A stretch of DNA of 60,000 nt from Bolinopsis microptera (taxonomy: Eukaryota; Ctenophora; Tentaculata; Lobata; Bolinopsidae), in NCBI RefSeq assembly GCF_026151205.1, contig NC_087072.1, positions 25,759,799-25,819,798 of the forward strand, written 5' to 3'. Below, one piece after another: positions 46,961 to 58,392 of this stretch. The translations under genes and the position numbers were made by a program. Within the stretch, counting starts at the first letter, position 1; the number at the start of each line of letters is the position of its first letter. The notes beneath the pieces were generated by a model. That model saw only the letters and a list, made by a program, of their open reading frames with translations. It was not told the origin of the DNA and ran no database searches.

Positions 46961-48990
46961 GCTTTCTGCTATCGCTCTTCACTTCTGCGGCACTCATTTC
47001 ACCTATCATTGCCATTAACCTATTTCACGTGACATAACATACCACTGTATACCACTACATACCACTGTATACCACTACATACCACTGTATACCACTACAT
47101 ACCACTGTATACCACTGTACCATATCACTATCACTGATTGGCTGGGAAACAGTAAGCGGCACCCCCCCCCCCCCCCAAACAGTAAGCGGCACCCCCCCCC
47201 CCCCCCCCAAACAGTATGAATGGCTAAGCGGTTATGTTTTAGAAGAGGACTGCTTCAGGTTGTGAAGGAGATTTACGACGAGAGAGAAGAAGGAGAGGAG
47301 GCATCACAGTACACCACAATTCGTGTCAACTGAGCACTTACCCTGCTCTTCGCATGAGCTTGCTATCAGACACTCTTCAGTAGGAACCTAGTCACCTCGC
47401 TACACTCTCCAGTAGAAACCTAGTCACCTCGCTACACTCTCCAGTAGAAACCTAGTCACCTCGCCATCAGTTTATATCTTGTGCTTTTCAAAACAACAGA
47501 AACATTTGCGTGGTGTGACGTTATGTCACGTGGTGTAACGTCATGACACGTGGTGTGAAGTCGTTTGCATCTTCAGCAGCCTAAGAAATATCGGTGATAA
47601 AAATTTGATTCACAACATGAAAAATCACAATTTCCACGACATCTTTGGGACAAAAAATGGAAATCCCGATTTGTTACAAAATACGTGGTATTTTTAACAT
47701 TCTGTGACTTTTTTGATCTTTTTTGGGTACCGTTGACCTAAGACCTGGTGTAACTTGAAGGGGCATGAGCGAGCTGATCTAGTTTTAGTACGTTATAATA
47801 TAGTATAGCAGGTATATATAAAACCCTGCTCTAGTACTAATGTTGTATCTTTTTATCGTGATAGTGTATGTTGTTATTGGACGTTTTAATTATAATATTG
47901 TACTAATATTGTACTAATATTGTACTAATGTTGTACTAATATTGTACTAATATTGTACTAATACTGTACTAATATTGTACTTATGTTGTACTAATATTGT
48001 ACTAATATTGTACTAATGTTGTACTAATACTGTACTAATATTGTACTTATGTTGTACTAATATTGTACTAATGTTGTACTAATGAAGAGGCAGCTACGTT
48101 ATCCAGGAGTTCCCTTTCTCACATCTCCTAACTTTGTTCTCATTGGCTCGAGTCTCCGTGCTGACTCGCCATTGGTTTGTTGGGGGCCTGGTAAGGTATC
48201 AGCTGAAAACATCTGGTTCACAGGAGACCACTAATTAGAGGGAACTGCGAAGTGTGTTAAAGTGGTTAAAGTGGTTCAAGTGGTTAAAGTGGTTAAAGTG
48301 GTTAAAGTGGTTAAAGTGGTTAAAGTGGTTAAAGTGGTTAAAGTTGAGCAGGCGTATAACAAAACAAATCCGATGAAAACAATTTCTGGATAACTTAGCT
48401 TCGTATTATAATGAACTTTTAAATTCAATTTCTGATTAACCTCTATGATTTAACTAATCTTAATCTTAAATCTAGCTGAAACTTTTTAAATAACTTGATT
48501 AAAATTATCTCTTTTGCACCAGTGGGCGTCTTAGTTTTGAAACTTTTAAAAAGCGTGACATTCAATTTTGCCTTTTTTTGAAAAGATTGTGTTAGTTTTT
48601 AACTGTCTTTATTTTTATATTGACACGCCTTTACAGATATATGAGGGAACGATTAAGCATGAAGCATTTAATAAAGAACACGTGATATTTTGATAATTGC
48701 ATAGTACATACCTGGGTCTTTAGCTCACTATAACTATAACCTATACTATAACTAGGAGTTGGTAGTACATAATACATTGGTAACTTAAATGAGTGTTTTC
48801 AAATGTCCAGGGAAACAGATAGTCCTATGTGAGTTAGTAAGAACATTAGTTTCTCAGACCGCCTTAAATAAATCTTCTCCTTTCTACAGTTCTTGTTATA
48901 TAATATAGCACGATTTAATTATCTTGATAGTCAATACCCTGATTTCCTGTGAAATGAGAAGAATATTTTCAGAGTGAATATTATTTGATA
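46961..48990. other. spacer with several small arrays
   Basis: 20-bp ataccactacataccactgt units (47038-47118), two C-run copies of aacagtaagcggcac (47150-47210), three 32-bp units of cactctccagtagaaaccta (47370-47463), CRE-like gtggtgtgacgttatgtcac and gtcatgacacgtggtgtg (47510-47560), an 11-bp tattgtactaa array (47895-48080) and a 9-bp gtggttaaa array (48258-48342). No gene recognised. Confidence 0.75.
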
Positions 48991-49016
48991 ATATGTACTG
49001 TCGGTATGCAAATATA

Positions 49017-49030
49017 GTAACCATGGTAAC
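49017..49030. promoter_or_regulatory. perfect RFX X-box palindrome, copy 2, over a start codon
   Basis: GTAACCATGGTAAC. The ATG inside it (49023) opens the N-terminal frame of the unknown gene. RFX factors drive ciliary and other genes in animals; X-boxes usually lie just upstream of the start rather than on it. Confidence 0.7.
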
Positions 49031-49146
49031 GCGCATTTTCAAATTTATCACTTGGCTAATCCTTTCTTTTATCTGTGTCACATTATATAAAAGTCACTAT
49101 TGTGACGGTACATTAGAACATTACACATACCTGATCACTGAATCCA
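49023..49146 (+). CDS. unrecognised secreted/membrane protein, candidate first exon
   Basis: Starts MVTRIFKF and then FITWLILSFICVTLY, a basic N-terminus plus hydrophobic segment that fits a signal peptide or signal anchor, then SHYCDGTLEHYTYLITES. I place the donor at ATCCA|GTAAAC because its phase (1) fits the next exon; another GT nearby (TTT|GTAACA at about 49187) is possible. The C-run array starts about 50 bases later. I do not recognise the family. Confidence 0.45.
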
Positions 49147-49195
49147 GTAAACTCGGCGCAAAGTCCTGCGTTATAGACCACGCATTTGTAACACA

Positions 49196-50029
49196 ATATC
49201 ATCACCTCTCTCACCATTACAACACATTCCACTACCACACCCCACCTCTCTCACCATTACAACACATTCCACTACCACACCCCCACCTCGCTCACCATTA
49301 CAACACATTCCACTACCACACCCCCACCTCGCTCACCATTACAACACAGTCCACTACCAACCCCCCCTCACCATTACAACACAGTCCACTACCACCCCCC
49401 CACCATTACAACACAGTCCACTACCCCCCCCCCCCCCCACCCCACTTCGCTCACCATTACAACACACTACCACCCCCCCCCCCCTCACCATTACAACACA
49501 GTCCACTACCACCCCCCCACCATTACAACACAGTCCACTACCACCCCCCCCCCCCCCCTCACCATTACAACACAGTCCACTACCCCCCCCCCCTCACCAT
49601 TACAACACAGTCCACTACCACCCCCCCACCATTACAACACAGTCCACTACCACCCCCCCCCCCCCCTCACCATTACAACACACTACCACCCCCCCCCCCC
49701 CCCTCACCATTACAACACAGTCCACTACCACCCCCCCACCATTACAACACAGTCCACTACCCCCCCCCCCCCCCCCCACCCCACTTCGCTCACCATTACA
49801 ACACACTACCACCCCCCCCCCCCCCCCCCTCACCATTACAACACAGTCCACTACCACCCCCCCACCATTACAACACAGTCCACTACCACCCCCCCCCCCT
49901 CACCATTACAACACAGTCCACTACCACCCCCCCCCCCCCCTCACCATTACAACACAGTCCACTACCACCCCCCCCCCCTCACCATTACAACACAGTCCAC
50001 TACCAGCCCCCCCCCCCCCCCCCCCCCCC
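49196..50029. repeat. C-run array, about 26 units
   Basis: Units of caccattacaacacagtcca + ctac followed by C runs of 6-24 bases. The pieces 'cccacttcgctcaccatt' and 'ccaccattac' alternate in blocks, so larger segments were also duplicated. The frames over it encode His/Pro/Thr-rich peptide that I do not regard as real. Confidence 0.95.
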
Positions 50030-50203
50030 CTTACTAATATTTTCACTTTTATTGCTCCTTCTGTTATAGACCGTGCTTTATACTTCTTTCATTGTCGGTT
50101 GAGTAAGTTACACTCTTTTTTCTTGCGTTTGACATGTACCCCACTGTATTCCAAAAGGTTTTGTTATGTAAAACACCTCCCCCAGATAGCTGGGTGCTAT
50201 GAG

Positions 50204-50359
50204 ACTTCATGGTACACCCTCATGTAGGATGCCTTGCTGACTATCTATCTCACCGGTCTACAGACACCCTACTAAACATTTCACAGACCCTCGATCCAGA
50301 CTCTTATCACGTGACATGCCATTTCAAACTCCTCCTCTCCAACCCTAAAGACAACCTAG
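50204..50359 (+). CDS. unrecognised secreted/membrane protein, exon 2
   Basis: Reads MVHPHVGCLADYLSHRST, then DTLLNISQTLDPDSYHVTC and HFKLLLSNPKDNL, with paired cysteines and an N-glycosylation site (NIS), as in an extracellular domain. The end at AACCTAG|GTACTT is phase 1 and the next exon starts at phase 1. The 5' border is uncertain: a stop lies in frame just upstream, so I place the acceptor at gctatgag (50203), which is a poor one. The 41-bp array begins at its donor. Confidence 0.5.
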
Positions 50360-53300
50360 GTACTTTAGTCAGGATAGTAGGTCCTCTAAACACCACCTAG
50401 GTACTTTAGTCAGGATAGTAGGTCCTCTAAACACCACCCAGGTACTTTAGTCAGGATAGTAGGTCCTCTAAACACCACCTAGGTACTTTAGTCAGGATAG
50501 TAGGTCCTCTAAACACCACCTAGGTACTTTAGTCAGGATAGTAGGTCCTCTAAACACCACCTAGGTACTTTAGTCAGGATAGTAGGTCCTCTAAACACCA
50601 CCTAGGTACTTTAGTCAGGATAGTAGGTCCTCTAAACACCACCTAGGTACTTTAGTCAGGATAGTAGGTCCTCTAAACACCACCTAGGTACTTTAGTCAG
50701 GATAGTAGGTCCTCTAAACACCACCTAGGTACTTTAGTCAGGATAGTAGGTCCTCTAAACACCACCTAGGTACTTTAGTCAGGATAGTAGGTCCTCTAAA
50801 CACCACCTAGGTACTTTAGTCAGGATAGTAGGTCCTCTAAACACCACCTAGGTACTTTAGTCAGGATAGTAGGTCCTCTAAACACCACCTAGGTACTTTA
50901 GTCAGGATAGTAGGTCCTCTAAACACCACCTAGGTACTTTAGTCAGGATAGTAGGTCCTCTAAACACCACCTAGGTACTTTAGTCAGGATAGTAGGTCCT
51001 CTAAACACCACCTAGGTACTTTAGTCAGGATAGTAGGTCCTCTAAACACCACCTAGGTACTTTAGTCAGGATAGTAGGTCCTCTAAACACCACCTAGGTA
51101 CTTTAGTCAGGATAGTAGGTCCTCTAAACACCACCTAGGTACTTTAGTCAGGATAGTAGGTCCTCTAAACACCACCTAGTTACTTTGGTCAGGATAGTAG
51201 GTCCTATAAACACCACCTAGGTACTTTAGTCAGGATAGTAGGTCCTCTAAACACCACCTAGGTACTTTAGTCAGGATAGTAGGTCCTCTAAACACCACCT
51301 AGGTACTTTAGTCAGGATAGTATGTCCTCTAAACACCACCTAGGTACTTTAGTCAGGATAGTAGGTCCTCTAAACACCACCTAGGTACTTTAGTCAGGAT
51401 AGTAGGTCCTCTTAACACCACCTAGGTACTTTAGTCAGGATAGTAGGTCCTATAAACACCACCTAGGTACTTTAGTCAGGATAGTAGGTCCTCTAAACAC
51501 CACCTAGGTACTTTAGTCAGGATAGTAGGTCCTCTAAACACCACCTAGGTACTTTAGTCAGGATAGTATGTCCTCTAAACACCACCTAGGTACTTTAGTC
51601 AGGATAGTAGGTCCTCTAAACACCACCTAGGTACTTTAGTCAGGATAGTAGGTCCTCTAAACACCACCTAGGTACTTTAGTCAGGATAGTAGGTCCTCTA
51701 AACACCACCTAGGTACTTTAGTCAGGATAGTAGGTCCTCTAAACACCACCTAGGTACTTTAGTCAGGATAGTATGTCCTCTAAACACCACCTAGGTACTT
51801 TAGTCAGGATAGTAGGTCCTCTAAACACCACCTAGGTACTTTAGTCAGGATAGTAGGTCCTCTAAACACCACCTAGGTACTTTAGTCAGGATAGTAGGTC
51901 CTCTAAACACCACCTAGGTACTTTAGTCAGGATAGTAGGTCCTCTTAACACCACCTAGGTACTTTAGTCAGGATAGTAGGTCCTATAAACACCACCTAGG
52001 TACTTTAGTCAGGATAGTAGGTCCTCTAAACACCACCTAGGTACTTTAGTCAGGATAGTAGGTCCTCTAAACACCACCTAGGTACTTTAGTCAGGATAGT
52101 AGGTCCGTTAAACACCACCTAGGTACTTTAGTCAGGATAGTAGGTCCTCTAAACACCACCTAGGTACTTTAGTCAGGATAGTAGGTCCTCTAAACACCAC
52201 CTAGGTACTTTAGTCAGGATAGTAGGTCCTCTAAACACCACCTGTACCTAGGTACTTTAGTCAGGATAGTAGGTCCTCTAAACACCACCTAGGTACTTTA
52301 GTCAGGATAGTAGGTCCTCTAAACACCACCTAGGTACTTTAGTCAGGATAGTAGGTCCTCTAAACACCACCTAGGTACTTTAGTCAGGATAGTAGGTCCT
52401 CTAAACACCACCTGTACCTAGGTACTTTAGTCAGGATAGTAGGTCCTCTAAACACCACCTAGGTACTTTAGTCAGGATAGTAGGTCCTCTAAACACCACC
52501 TAGGTACTTTAGTCAGGATAGTATGTCCTCTAAACACCACCTAGGTACTTTAGTCAGGATAGTAGGTCCTCTTAACACCACCTAGGTACTTAAGTCAGGA
52601 TAGTAGGTCCTCTAAACACCACCTAGGTACTTTAGTCAGGATAGTAGGTCCTCTAAACACCACCTGTACCTAGGTACTTTAGTCAGGATAGTAGGTCCTC
52701 TAAACACCACCTAGGTACTTTAGTCAGGATAGTAGGTCCTCTAAACACCACCTAGGTACTTTAGTCAGGATAGTATGTCCTCTAAACACCACCTAGGTAC
52801 TTTAGTCAGGATAGTAGGTCCTCTTAACACCACCTAGGTACTTAAGTCAGGATAGTAGGTCCTCTAAACACCACCTAGGTACTTTAGTCAGGATAGTAGG
52901 TCCTCTAAACACCACCTAGGTACTTTAGTCAGGATAGTAGGTCCTCTAAACACCACCTAGGTACTTTAGTTAGGATAGTAGGTCCTCTAAACACCACCTA
53001 GGTACTTTAGTCAGGATAGTAGGTCCTCTAAACACCACCTAGGTACTTTAGTCAGGATAGTAGGTCCTCTAAACACCACCTAGGTACTTTAGTCAGGATA
53101 GTAGGTCCTCTAAACACCACCTAGGTACTTTAGTCAGGATAGTAGGTCCTCTAAACACCACCTAGGTACTTTAGTCAGGATAGTAGGTCCTCTAAACACC
53201 ACCTAGGTACTTTAGTCAGGATAGTATGTTCTCTAAACACCACCCAGGTACTTTAGTCAGGATAGTAGGTCCTCTAAACACCATCTAGTTACTTTGGTCA

Positions 53301-53645
53301 GGATAGTAGATCCTCTAAAGACCACCTAGTTTCTTTAGTCAGGATAGTATGTCCTCTAAACACCACCTAGGTACTTTAGTCAGGATAGTAGGTCCTCTAA
53401 ACACCACCTAGGTACTTTAGTCAGGATAGTAGGTCCTATAAACACCACCTAGGTACTTTAGTCAGGATAGTAGGTCCTCTAAACACCACCTAGGTACTTT
53501 AGTCAGGATAGTAGGTCCTCTAAACACCACCTAGTTACTTTGGTCAGGATAGTAGGTCCTCTAAAGACCACCTAGGTACTTTAGTCAGGATAGTAGGTCC
53601 TCTAAACACCACCTAGGTACTTTAGTCAGGATAGTAGGTCCTCTA
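50356..53645. repeat. 41-bp array seeded at the exon 2 donor
   Basis: About 80 units of accacctaggtactttagtc + aggatagtaggtcctctaaac. The first unit is the exon end plus donor (aacctag|gtactttag). Variants (tatgtcctct, cttaacacc, tataaacacc, inserted gtacct) recur in the same order at intervals of about 530 and 246 bp, showing higher-order duplication. Confidence 0.97.
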
Positions 53646-53717
53646 CATTCTTCAACAGTAATGGTACCGGTTATAGTTACAGTTACTGTAAAACTAATAT
53701 TAATTGTAATACTATAG

Positions 53718-53929
53718 GCCCCTGGAGTTGGAAAAGCGGAGAATCTATCACACCTCAGAAGACGAGAGTAAAGAAAGGATCGCCCCCCTCAGCAATAGTC
53801 CCTCCTACACGACTATCTCATCCTTTCTCTTTCTGTCACCTCACTAACTACATTTACCCTAGCCCCTACCTCAGAGAATACTGCAATTTGGTGTCAGATT
53901 CTCAGCCGGACCACATTAACAACACCAGA
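53718..53929 (+). CDS. unrecognised secreted/membrane protein, exon 3
   Basis: The acceptor gtaatactatag is phase 1 and completes the split glycine of exon 2. The donor AGA|GTAAGT is phase 0. It reads PWSWKSGESITPQKTRVKK, then RLSHPFSFCHLTNYIYPSPY and LREYCNLVSDSQPDHINNTR. Cysteines and the NNT sequon fit an extracellular protein. It is the only frame open across the interval. No family recognised. Confidence 0.6.
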
Positions 53930-56195
53930 GTAAGTCTCTCCTGGGGGCCATGTTAACAGCACCAGAGTAAGTCTCTCCTGGGGGCCATGTTAACAACACC
54001 AGAGTAAGTCTCTCCTGGGGCCATGTTAACAGCACCAGAGTAAGTCTCTCCTGGGGGCCATGTTAACAGCACCAGAGTAAGCATCTCCTGGGGGCCATGT
54101 TAACAGCACCAGAGTAAGCATCTCCTGGGGGCCATGTTAACAGCACCAGAGTAAGTCTCTTCTGGGGGCCATGTTAACAGCACCAGAGTAAGTCTCTCCT
54201 GGGGGCCACGTTAACAGCACCAGAGTAAGTCTCTCCTGGGGGCCATGTTAACAGCACCAGAGTAAGTCTCTCCTGGGGGCCACGTTAACAGCACCAGAGT
54301 AAGTCTCTCCTGGGGACCACGTTAACAGCACCAGAGTAAGTCTCTCCTGGGGGCCATGTTAACAGCACCAGAGTAAGTCTCTGCTGGGGGCCATGTTAAC
54401 AGCACCAGAGTAAGTCACTCCTGGGGGCCATGTTAACAGCACCAGAGTAAGTCTCTCCTGGGGGCCATGTTAACAGCACCAGAGTAAGTCTGTCCTTGGG
54501 GGCCATGTTAACAGCACCAGAGTAAGCATCTCCTGGGGGCCATATTAACAGCACCAGAGTAAGTCTCTCCTGGGGGCCATGTTAACTGCACCAGAGTAAG
54601 TCTCTCCTGGGGGCCATGTTAACAGCACCAGAGTAAGTCTCTCCTGGGGGCCATGTTAACAGCACCAGAGTAAGTCTCTCCTGGGGGCCATGTTAACAGC
54701 GCCAGAGTAAGTCTCTGCTGGGGGCCATGTTAACAGCACCAGAGTAAGTCACTCCTGGGGGCCATGTTAACAGCACCAGAATAAGTCTCTCCTGGGGGCC
54801 ACATTAACAGCACCAGAGTAAGTCTCTCCTGGGGGCCATCTTAACAGCACCAGAGTAAGTCTCTTCTGGGGGCCATGTTAACAGCACCAGAGTAAGCATC
54901 TCCTGGGGGCCATGTTAACAGCACCAGAGTAAGTCTCTCCTGGGGGCCATGTTAACAGCACCAGAGTAAGTCTCTCCTGGGGGCCACGTTAACAGCACCA
55001 GAGTAAGTCTCTCCTGGGGGCCATGTTAACAGCACCAGAGTAAGCATCTCCTGGGGGCCATGTTAACAGCACCAGAGTAAGTCTCTCCTGGGGGCCATGT
55101 TAACAGCACCAGAGTAAGTCTCTCCTGGGGGCCATGTTAACAGCACCAGAGTAAGTCTCTGCTGGGGGCCATGTTAACAGCACCAGAGTAAGTCTCTACT
55201 GGGGGCCATGTTAACAGCACCAGAGTAAGTCTCTGCTGGGGGCCATGTTAACAGCACCAGAGTAAGTCTCTCCTGGGGGCCATGTTAACAGCACCAGAGT
55301 AAGTGTCTGCTGGGGGCCATGTTAACAGCACCAGAGTAAGTCTCTGCTGGGGGCCATGTTTACAGCACCAGAGTAAGCATCTCCTGGGGGCCATGTTAAC
55401 AGCACCAGAGTAAGTCACTCCTGGGGGCCATGTTAACAGCACCAGAGTAAGTCTCTCCTGGGGGCAATGTTAACAGCACCAGAGTAAGTCTCTCCTGGGG
55501 GCCATGTTAACAGCATTAGAGGAAGTCTCTCCTGGGGGCCATGTTAACAGCACTAGAGTAAGCATCTCCTGGGGGCCATGTTAACAGCACCAGAGTAAGT
55601 CTCTCCTGGGGGCCATGTTAACAGCACCAGAGTAAGTCTCTCCTGGGGGCCATGTTAACAACACCAGAGTAAGCATCTCCTGGGGGCCATGTTAACAGCA
55701 CCAGAGTAAGTCTCTGCTGGGGGCCATGTTAACAGCACCAGAGTAAGTCTCTCCTGGGGGCCATGTTAACAGCACCAGAGTAAGCATCTCCTGGGGGCCA
55801 TGTTAACAGCACCAGAGTAAGTCACTCCTGGGGGCCATGTTAACAGCACCAGAGTAAGTCTCTCCTGGGGGCCATGTTAACAGCACCAGAGTAAGTCTGT
55901 CCTTGGGGCCATGTTAACAGCACCAGAGTTAGTCTCTCCTGGGGGCCATGTTAACAGCACCAGAGTAAGTCTCTCCTGGGGGCCACATTAACAGCACCAG
56001 AGTAAGTCTCTCCTGGGGGCCATCTTAACAGCACCAGAGTAAGTCTCTTCTGGGGGCCATGTTAACAGCACCAGAGTAAGCATCTCCTGGGGGCCATGTT
56101 AACAGCACCAGAGTTAGTCTCTCCTGGGGGCCATGTTAACAGCACCAGAGTAAGCATCTCCTGGGGGCCATGTTAACAGCACCAGAGTAAGTCTC
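53910..56195. repeat. 37-bp array copying exon 3 end and donor
   Basis: About 61 units of agtaagtctctcctgggggc + catgttaacagcaccag. The first unit is half exon: exon 3 ends ccacattaacaacaccaga, and the units carry ccatgttaacagcaccaga. Each unit therefore holds a donor (AGA|GTAAGT) and an AG dinucleotide (ttaacag) 7 bases before it. Confidence 0.97.
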
Positions 56196-56857
56196 TCCAC
56201 CAAAAGCACACTCTCTAATTTGCGCGCAATGTAATAACTTCTTTCAAACATCATGATTCGAGAACAAATGTTTTGGAATGTATTAAGAATCAATATGTTT
56301 TATAAATAACTTGGAATACTTTTGGAAGAGAATAAAAAGCACAACAACGCTATTGTCTTATTTCTCCGTAAAAAAGCACAATAGCGTGCGTAGTTCACTA
56401 CTGCAAGCGAGAGGGCTCTGGTTAGAGCAACGTGAGTAGCTTTTGTCGAGGTGCCTCGAAAGTGATCTTAAACGATTCTCCATGTTTAATTTTGGTCAGT
56501 TCACGTCAACTTCAAACTTAGTGCAGAATAATGCAAGTTATAGAACTATTTCATACGTATCAAATTTTAATTAGATGTGCTTTCGGTGGAGATATAGCGC
56601 GCGTGCACGTGGAGGTATAGCCCGCGCCTTCCAGTAGTCTTGTTCATTGTTCATGAATTTTACCATCTTGGGCCCTGGCCTACCAAATATTGAGGCCATA
56701 TTCGTTGGATATAGTCCGGATTTGTAAATTTGTAAGACTTTTATTCTAGTGCGATAATTATTTCGGTCATATTTTCTATAATACGGCCAATGCAATATCG
56801 AATAGCTTCAATAATAGCCATTTTTAAGTTGATGATTTTAGTTTTCCAACCTCCCAG
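56196..56857. other. intron remainder of the unknown gene
   Basis: Unique sequence, with gcgcgcgtgcacgtgg-like E-box material near 56600. No exon recognised before 56858. Confidence 0.5.
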
Positions 56858-57023
56858 TTACCCGAGCTGAAGATAAAACCTATAACCCTGCCCTGCCTGG
56901 GAGCCTGCAACTCTCGCAGTATTGTCAGCTCCGGACCCGGCATACTCACCAAGACACTCTGCCTCCAAAACGGTTCCGTGCAGAGCCCTTCTTCAGACTT
57001 CAAGCTTCCCTTCCTAAATATAG
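56858..57023 (+). CDS. unrecognised secreted/membrane protein, exon 4
   Basis: Acceptor ccaacctcccag, phase 0; donor ATAG|GTCAGC, phase 1. It reads LPELKIKPITLPCLGACNSR, then SIVSSGPGILTKTLCLQNGS and VQSPSSDFKLPFLNIG. It has three cysteines and an NGS sequon. The phase agrees with exon 3, so exons 2-4 form one continuous frame. Confidence 0.6.
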
Positions 57024-57094
57024 GTCAGCTTTTTCTGTTGCTTTCGTTGGTTAAGTCACAAACGGTATTTCATTACTTAAGTTGTAGTAGGTAG

Positions 57095-57435
57095 TGGACC
57101 CCCTACTACTAGTGTTACTACTAGTGTTACTACTAGTGTTACTACTAGTGTTACTACTAGTGTTACTACACTTGTAGTAGGTAGTGCACCCCCTACTACT
57201 AGTGTTACTACTAGTGTTACTACTAGTGTTACTACTAGTGTTACTACTAGTGTTACTACTAGTGTTACTACTAGTGTTTCTACTAGTGTTACTACTAGTG
57301 TTACTACTAGTGTTACTACTAGTGTTACTACTAGTGTTACTACTAGTGTTACTACTAGTGTTACTACTAGTGTTACTACTAGTGTTACTACTAGTGTTAC
57401 TACTAGTGTTACTACTAGTGTTACTACACTTGTAG
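57095..57435. repeat. 12-bp actactagtgtt array
   Basis: Two blocks of actactagtgtt units separated by acttgtagtaggtagtgcac + cccct, which also borders both ends. It stays open in both strands (SNTS / LLLV repeats) only because of its period. Confidence 0.95.
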
Positions 57436-57454
57436 TAGGTAGTGCACGATGCAG

Positions 57455-57585
57455 ATGTCAATCCTTCCTAGCTCGGCGAGGCCCAGTGGTGCATCTCGCC
57501 GATCTACGGTTGCGAGAAGCATTATTTGATGCGCGGCGCGACCCAGTATAAGTGCATCGCGCTACAAGCTACACGGTTAGTTAGA
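57455..57585. repeat. two related hairpin-forming modules, possible SINE
   Basis: ggcgaggcccagtggtgcat + ctcgcc and ggcgcgacccagtataagtg + catcgcgc are similar in sequence, and each can pair end to end (GGCGAG/CTCGCC and GCGCGA/TCGCGC). GGTTGCGAG between them resembles a Pol III box B. A tRNA-derived or dimeric SINE is possible but unproven. Confidence 0.35.
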
Positions 57586-57646
57586 TGGACAAAGCACATT
57601 TAACTTTTTAATTTTAAGCTTCTAAATATTGAAGGTATATTTGCAG

Positions 57647-57795
57647 GTAGCGGGGTTGTGCCGTTTAAAAAGAAGAGAGGCGAGCAGAATAAAAGAAAAC
57701 AATCGTCATGTTCGCTTGTTAATCCTGGGATTAGACTTGTTCCATCGACCTGCCATCATCATTTGTCCCAAGAAAATTACTGTTTTGAAGCATGA
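57647..57795 (+). CDS. possible terminal exon of the unknown gene
   Basis: A good acceptor (tatatttgcag) at phase 1 continues the frame of exon 4: SGVVPFKKKRGEQNKRK, then SCSLVNPGIRLVPSTC and YCFEA before a stop at 57795. An overlapping longer frame is also open, so this is tentative. A basic KKKR stretch and four cysteines are visible. Confidence 0.3.
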
Positions 57796-58343
57796 AAACT
57801 CTAAAAATAAAGGAAAGAACCGACTCGGACTTCCAAAAATTTGAAAAGACACTTTATCACAAAGTGTGGAAGGGGCACAATGACAGGCCCAGCAGCCATA
57901 TCTAATGTCATCCCGACAGTAGGGGAGCCATGCCGACCCTACAAATTACCTAATAACGATAACATTAATATTGTCGTTCAGACTCAGAGATTAAATTTGA
58001 TTAAAACTGTTTTTATTGTAGTTTTAGTGTATTATAGTGTATACTGGGATAATCTTCTCTTTGGGAAGTAATTTTCCGACCTTAGAAGTTGGGGTAGCAA
58101 TTTAACACTAGGTTTTGTGTAAGCACGCTAGTTTAATTAGGAAATAATTAGTAGGTACAGTTGATCCCGGTCAAGGAATCCAAATTGTTGAAAAACTCGA
58201 GACTGAAAATATGATGTGTCACAGAAAGGCTAAAAGTGTCACGTGCATATACACACCCTGTATTGGCAATAGTGAGGGGGGAAGTTAGGACCAGGATAAG
58301 TCCCCGCTGTAGCATAACAATGCTTTGCTTCCAATGCGCGTGG

Positions 58344-58387
58344 CACGTGATGCGCGCGTGATTATCGTCACGTGCAGGTCACGTGAC
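58344..58387. promoter_or_regulatory. E-box cluster with a CLEAR-type palindrome
   Basis: Three CACGTG cores (58344, 58369 and 58380). The last sits in GTCACGTGAC (58378-58387), the full palindrome bound by TFEB/MITF-type factors. The cluster lies in a locally GC/CpG-rich stretch directly before a possible small gene. Confidence 0.5.
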
Positions 58388-58392
58388 TTCTC

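Noticed and set aside
48993-50069. 358-codon His/Pro/Thr-rich frame
   Set aside because: The first ~50 codons look genuine, but from 49196 the frame is only the C-run minisatellite. Homopolymer length variation would break it in any individual.
57629-57844. 71-codon frame MKVYLQVAGLCRLKRREAS...
   Set aside because: It is longer than the phase-matched alternative but has no recognisable homology, and its start lies upstream of a good acceptor. Kept only as a caveat to the possible terminal exon.
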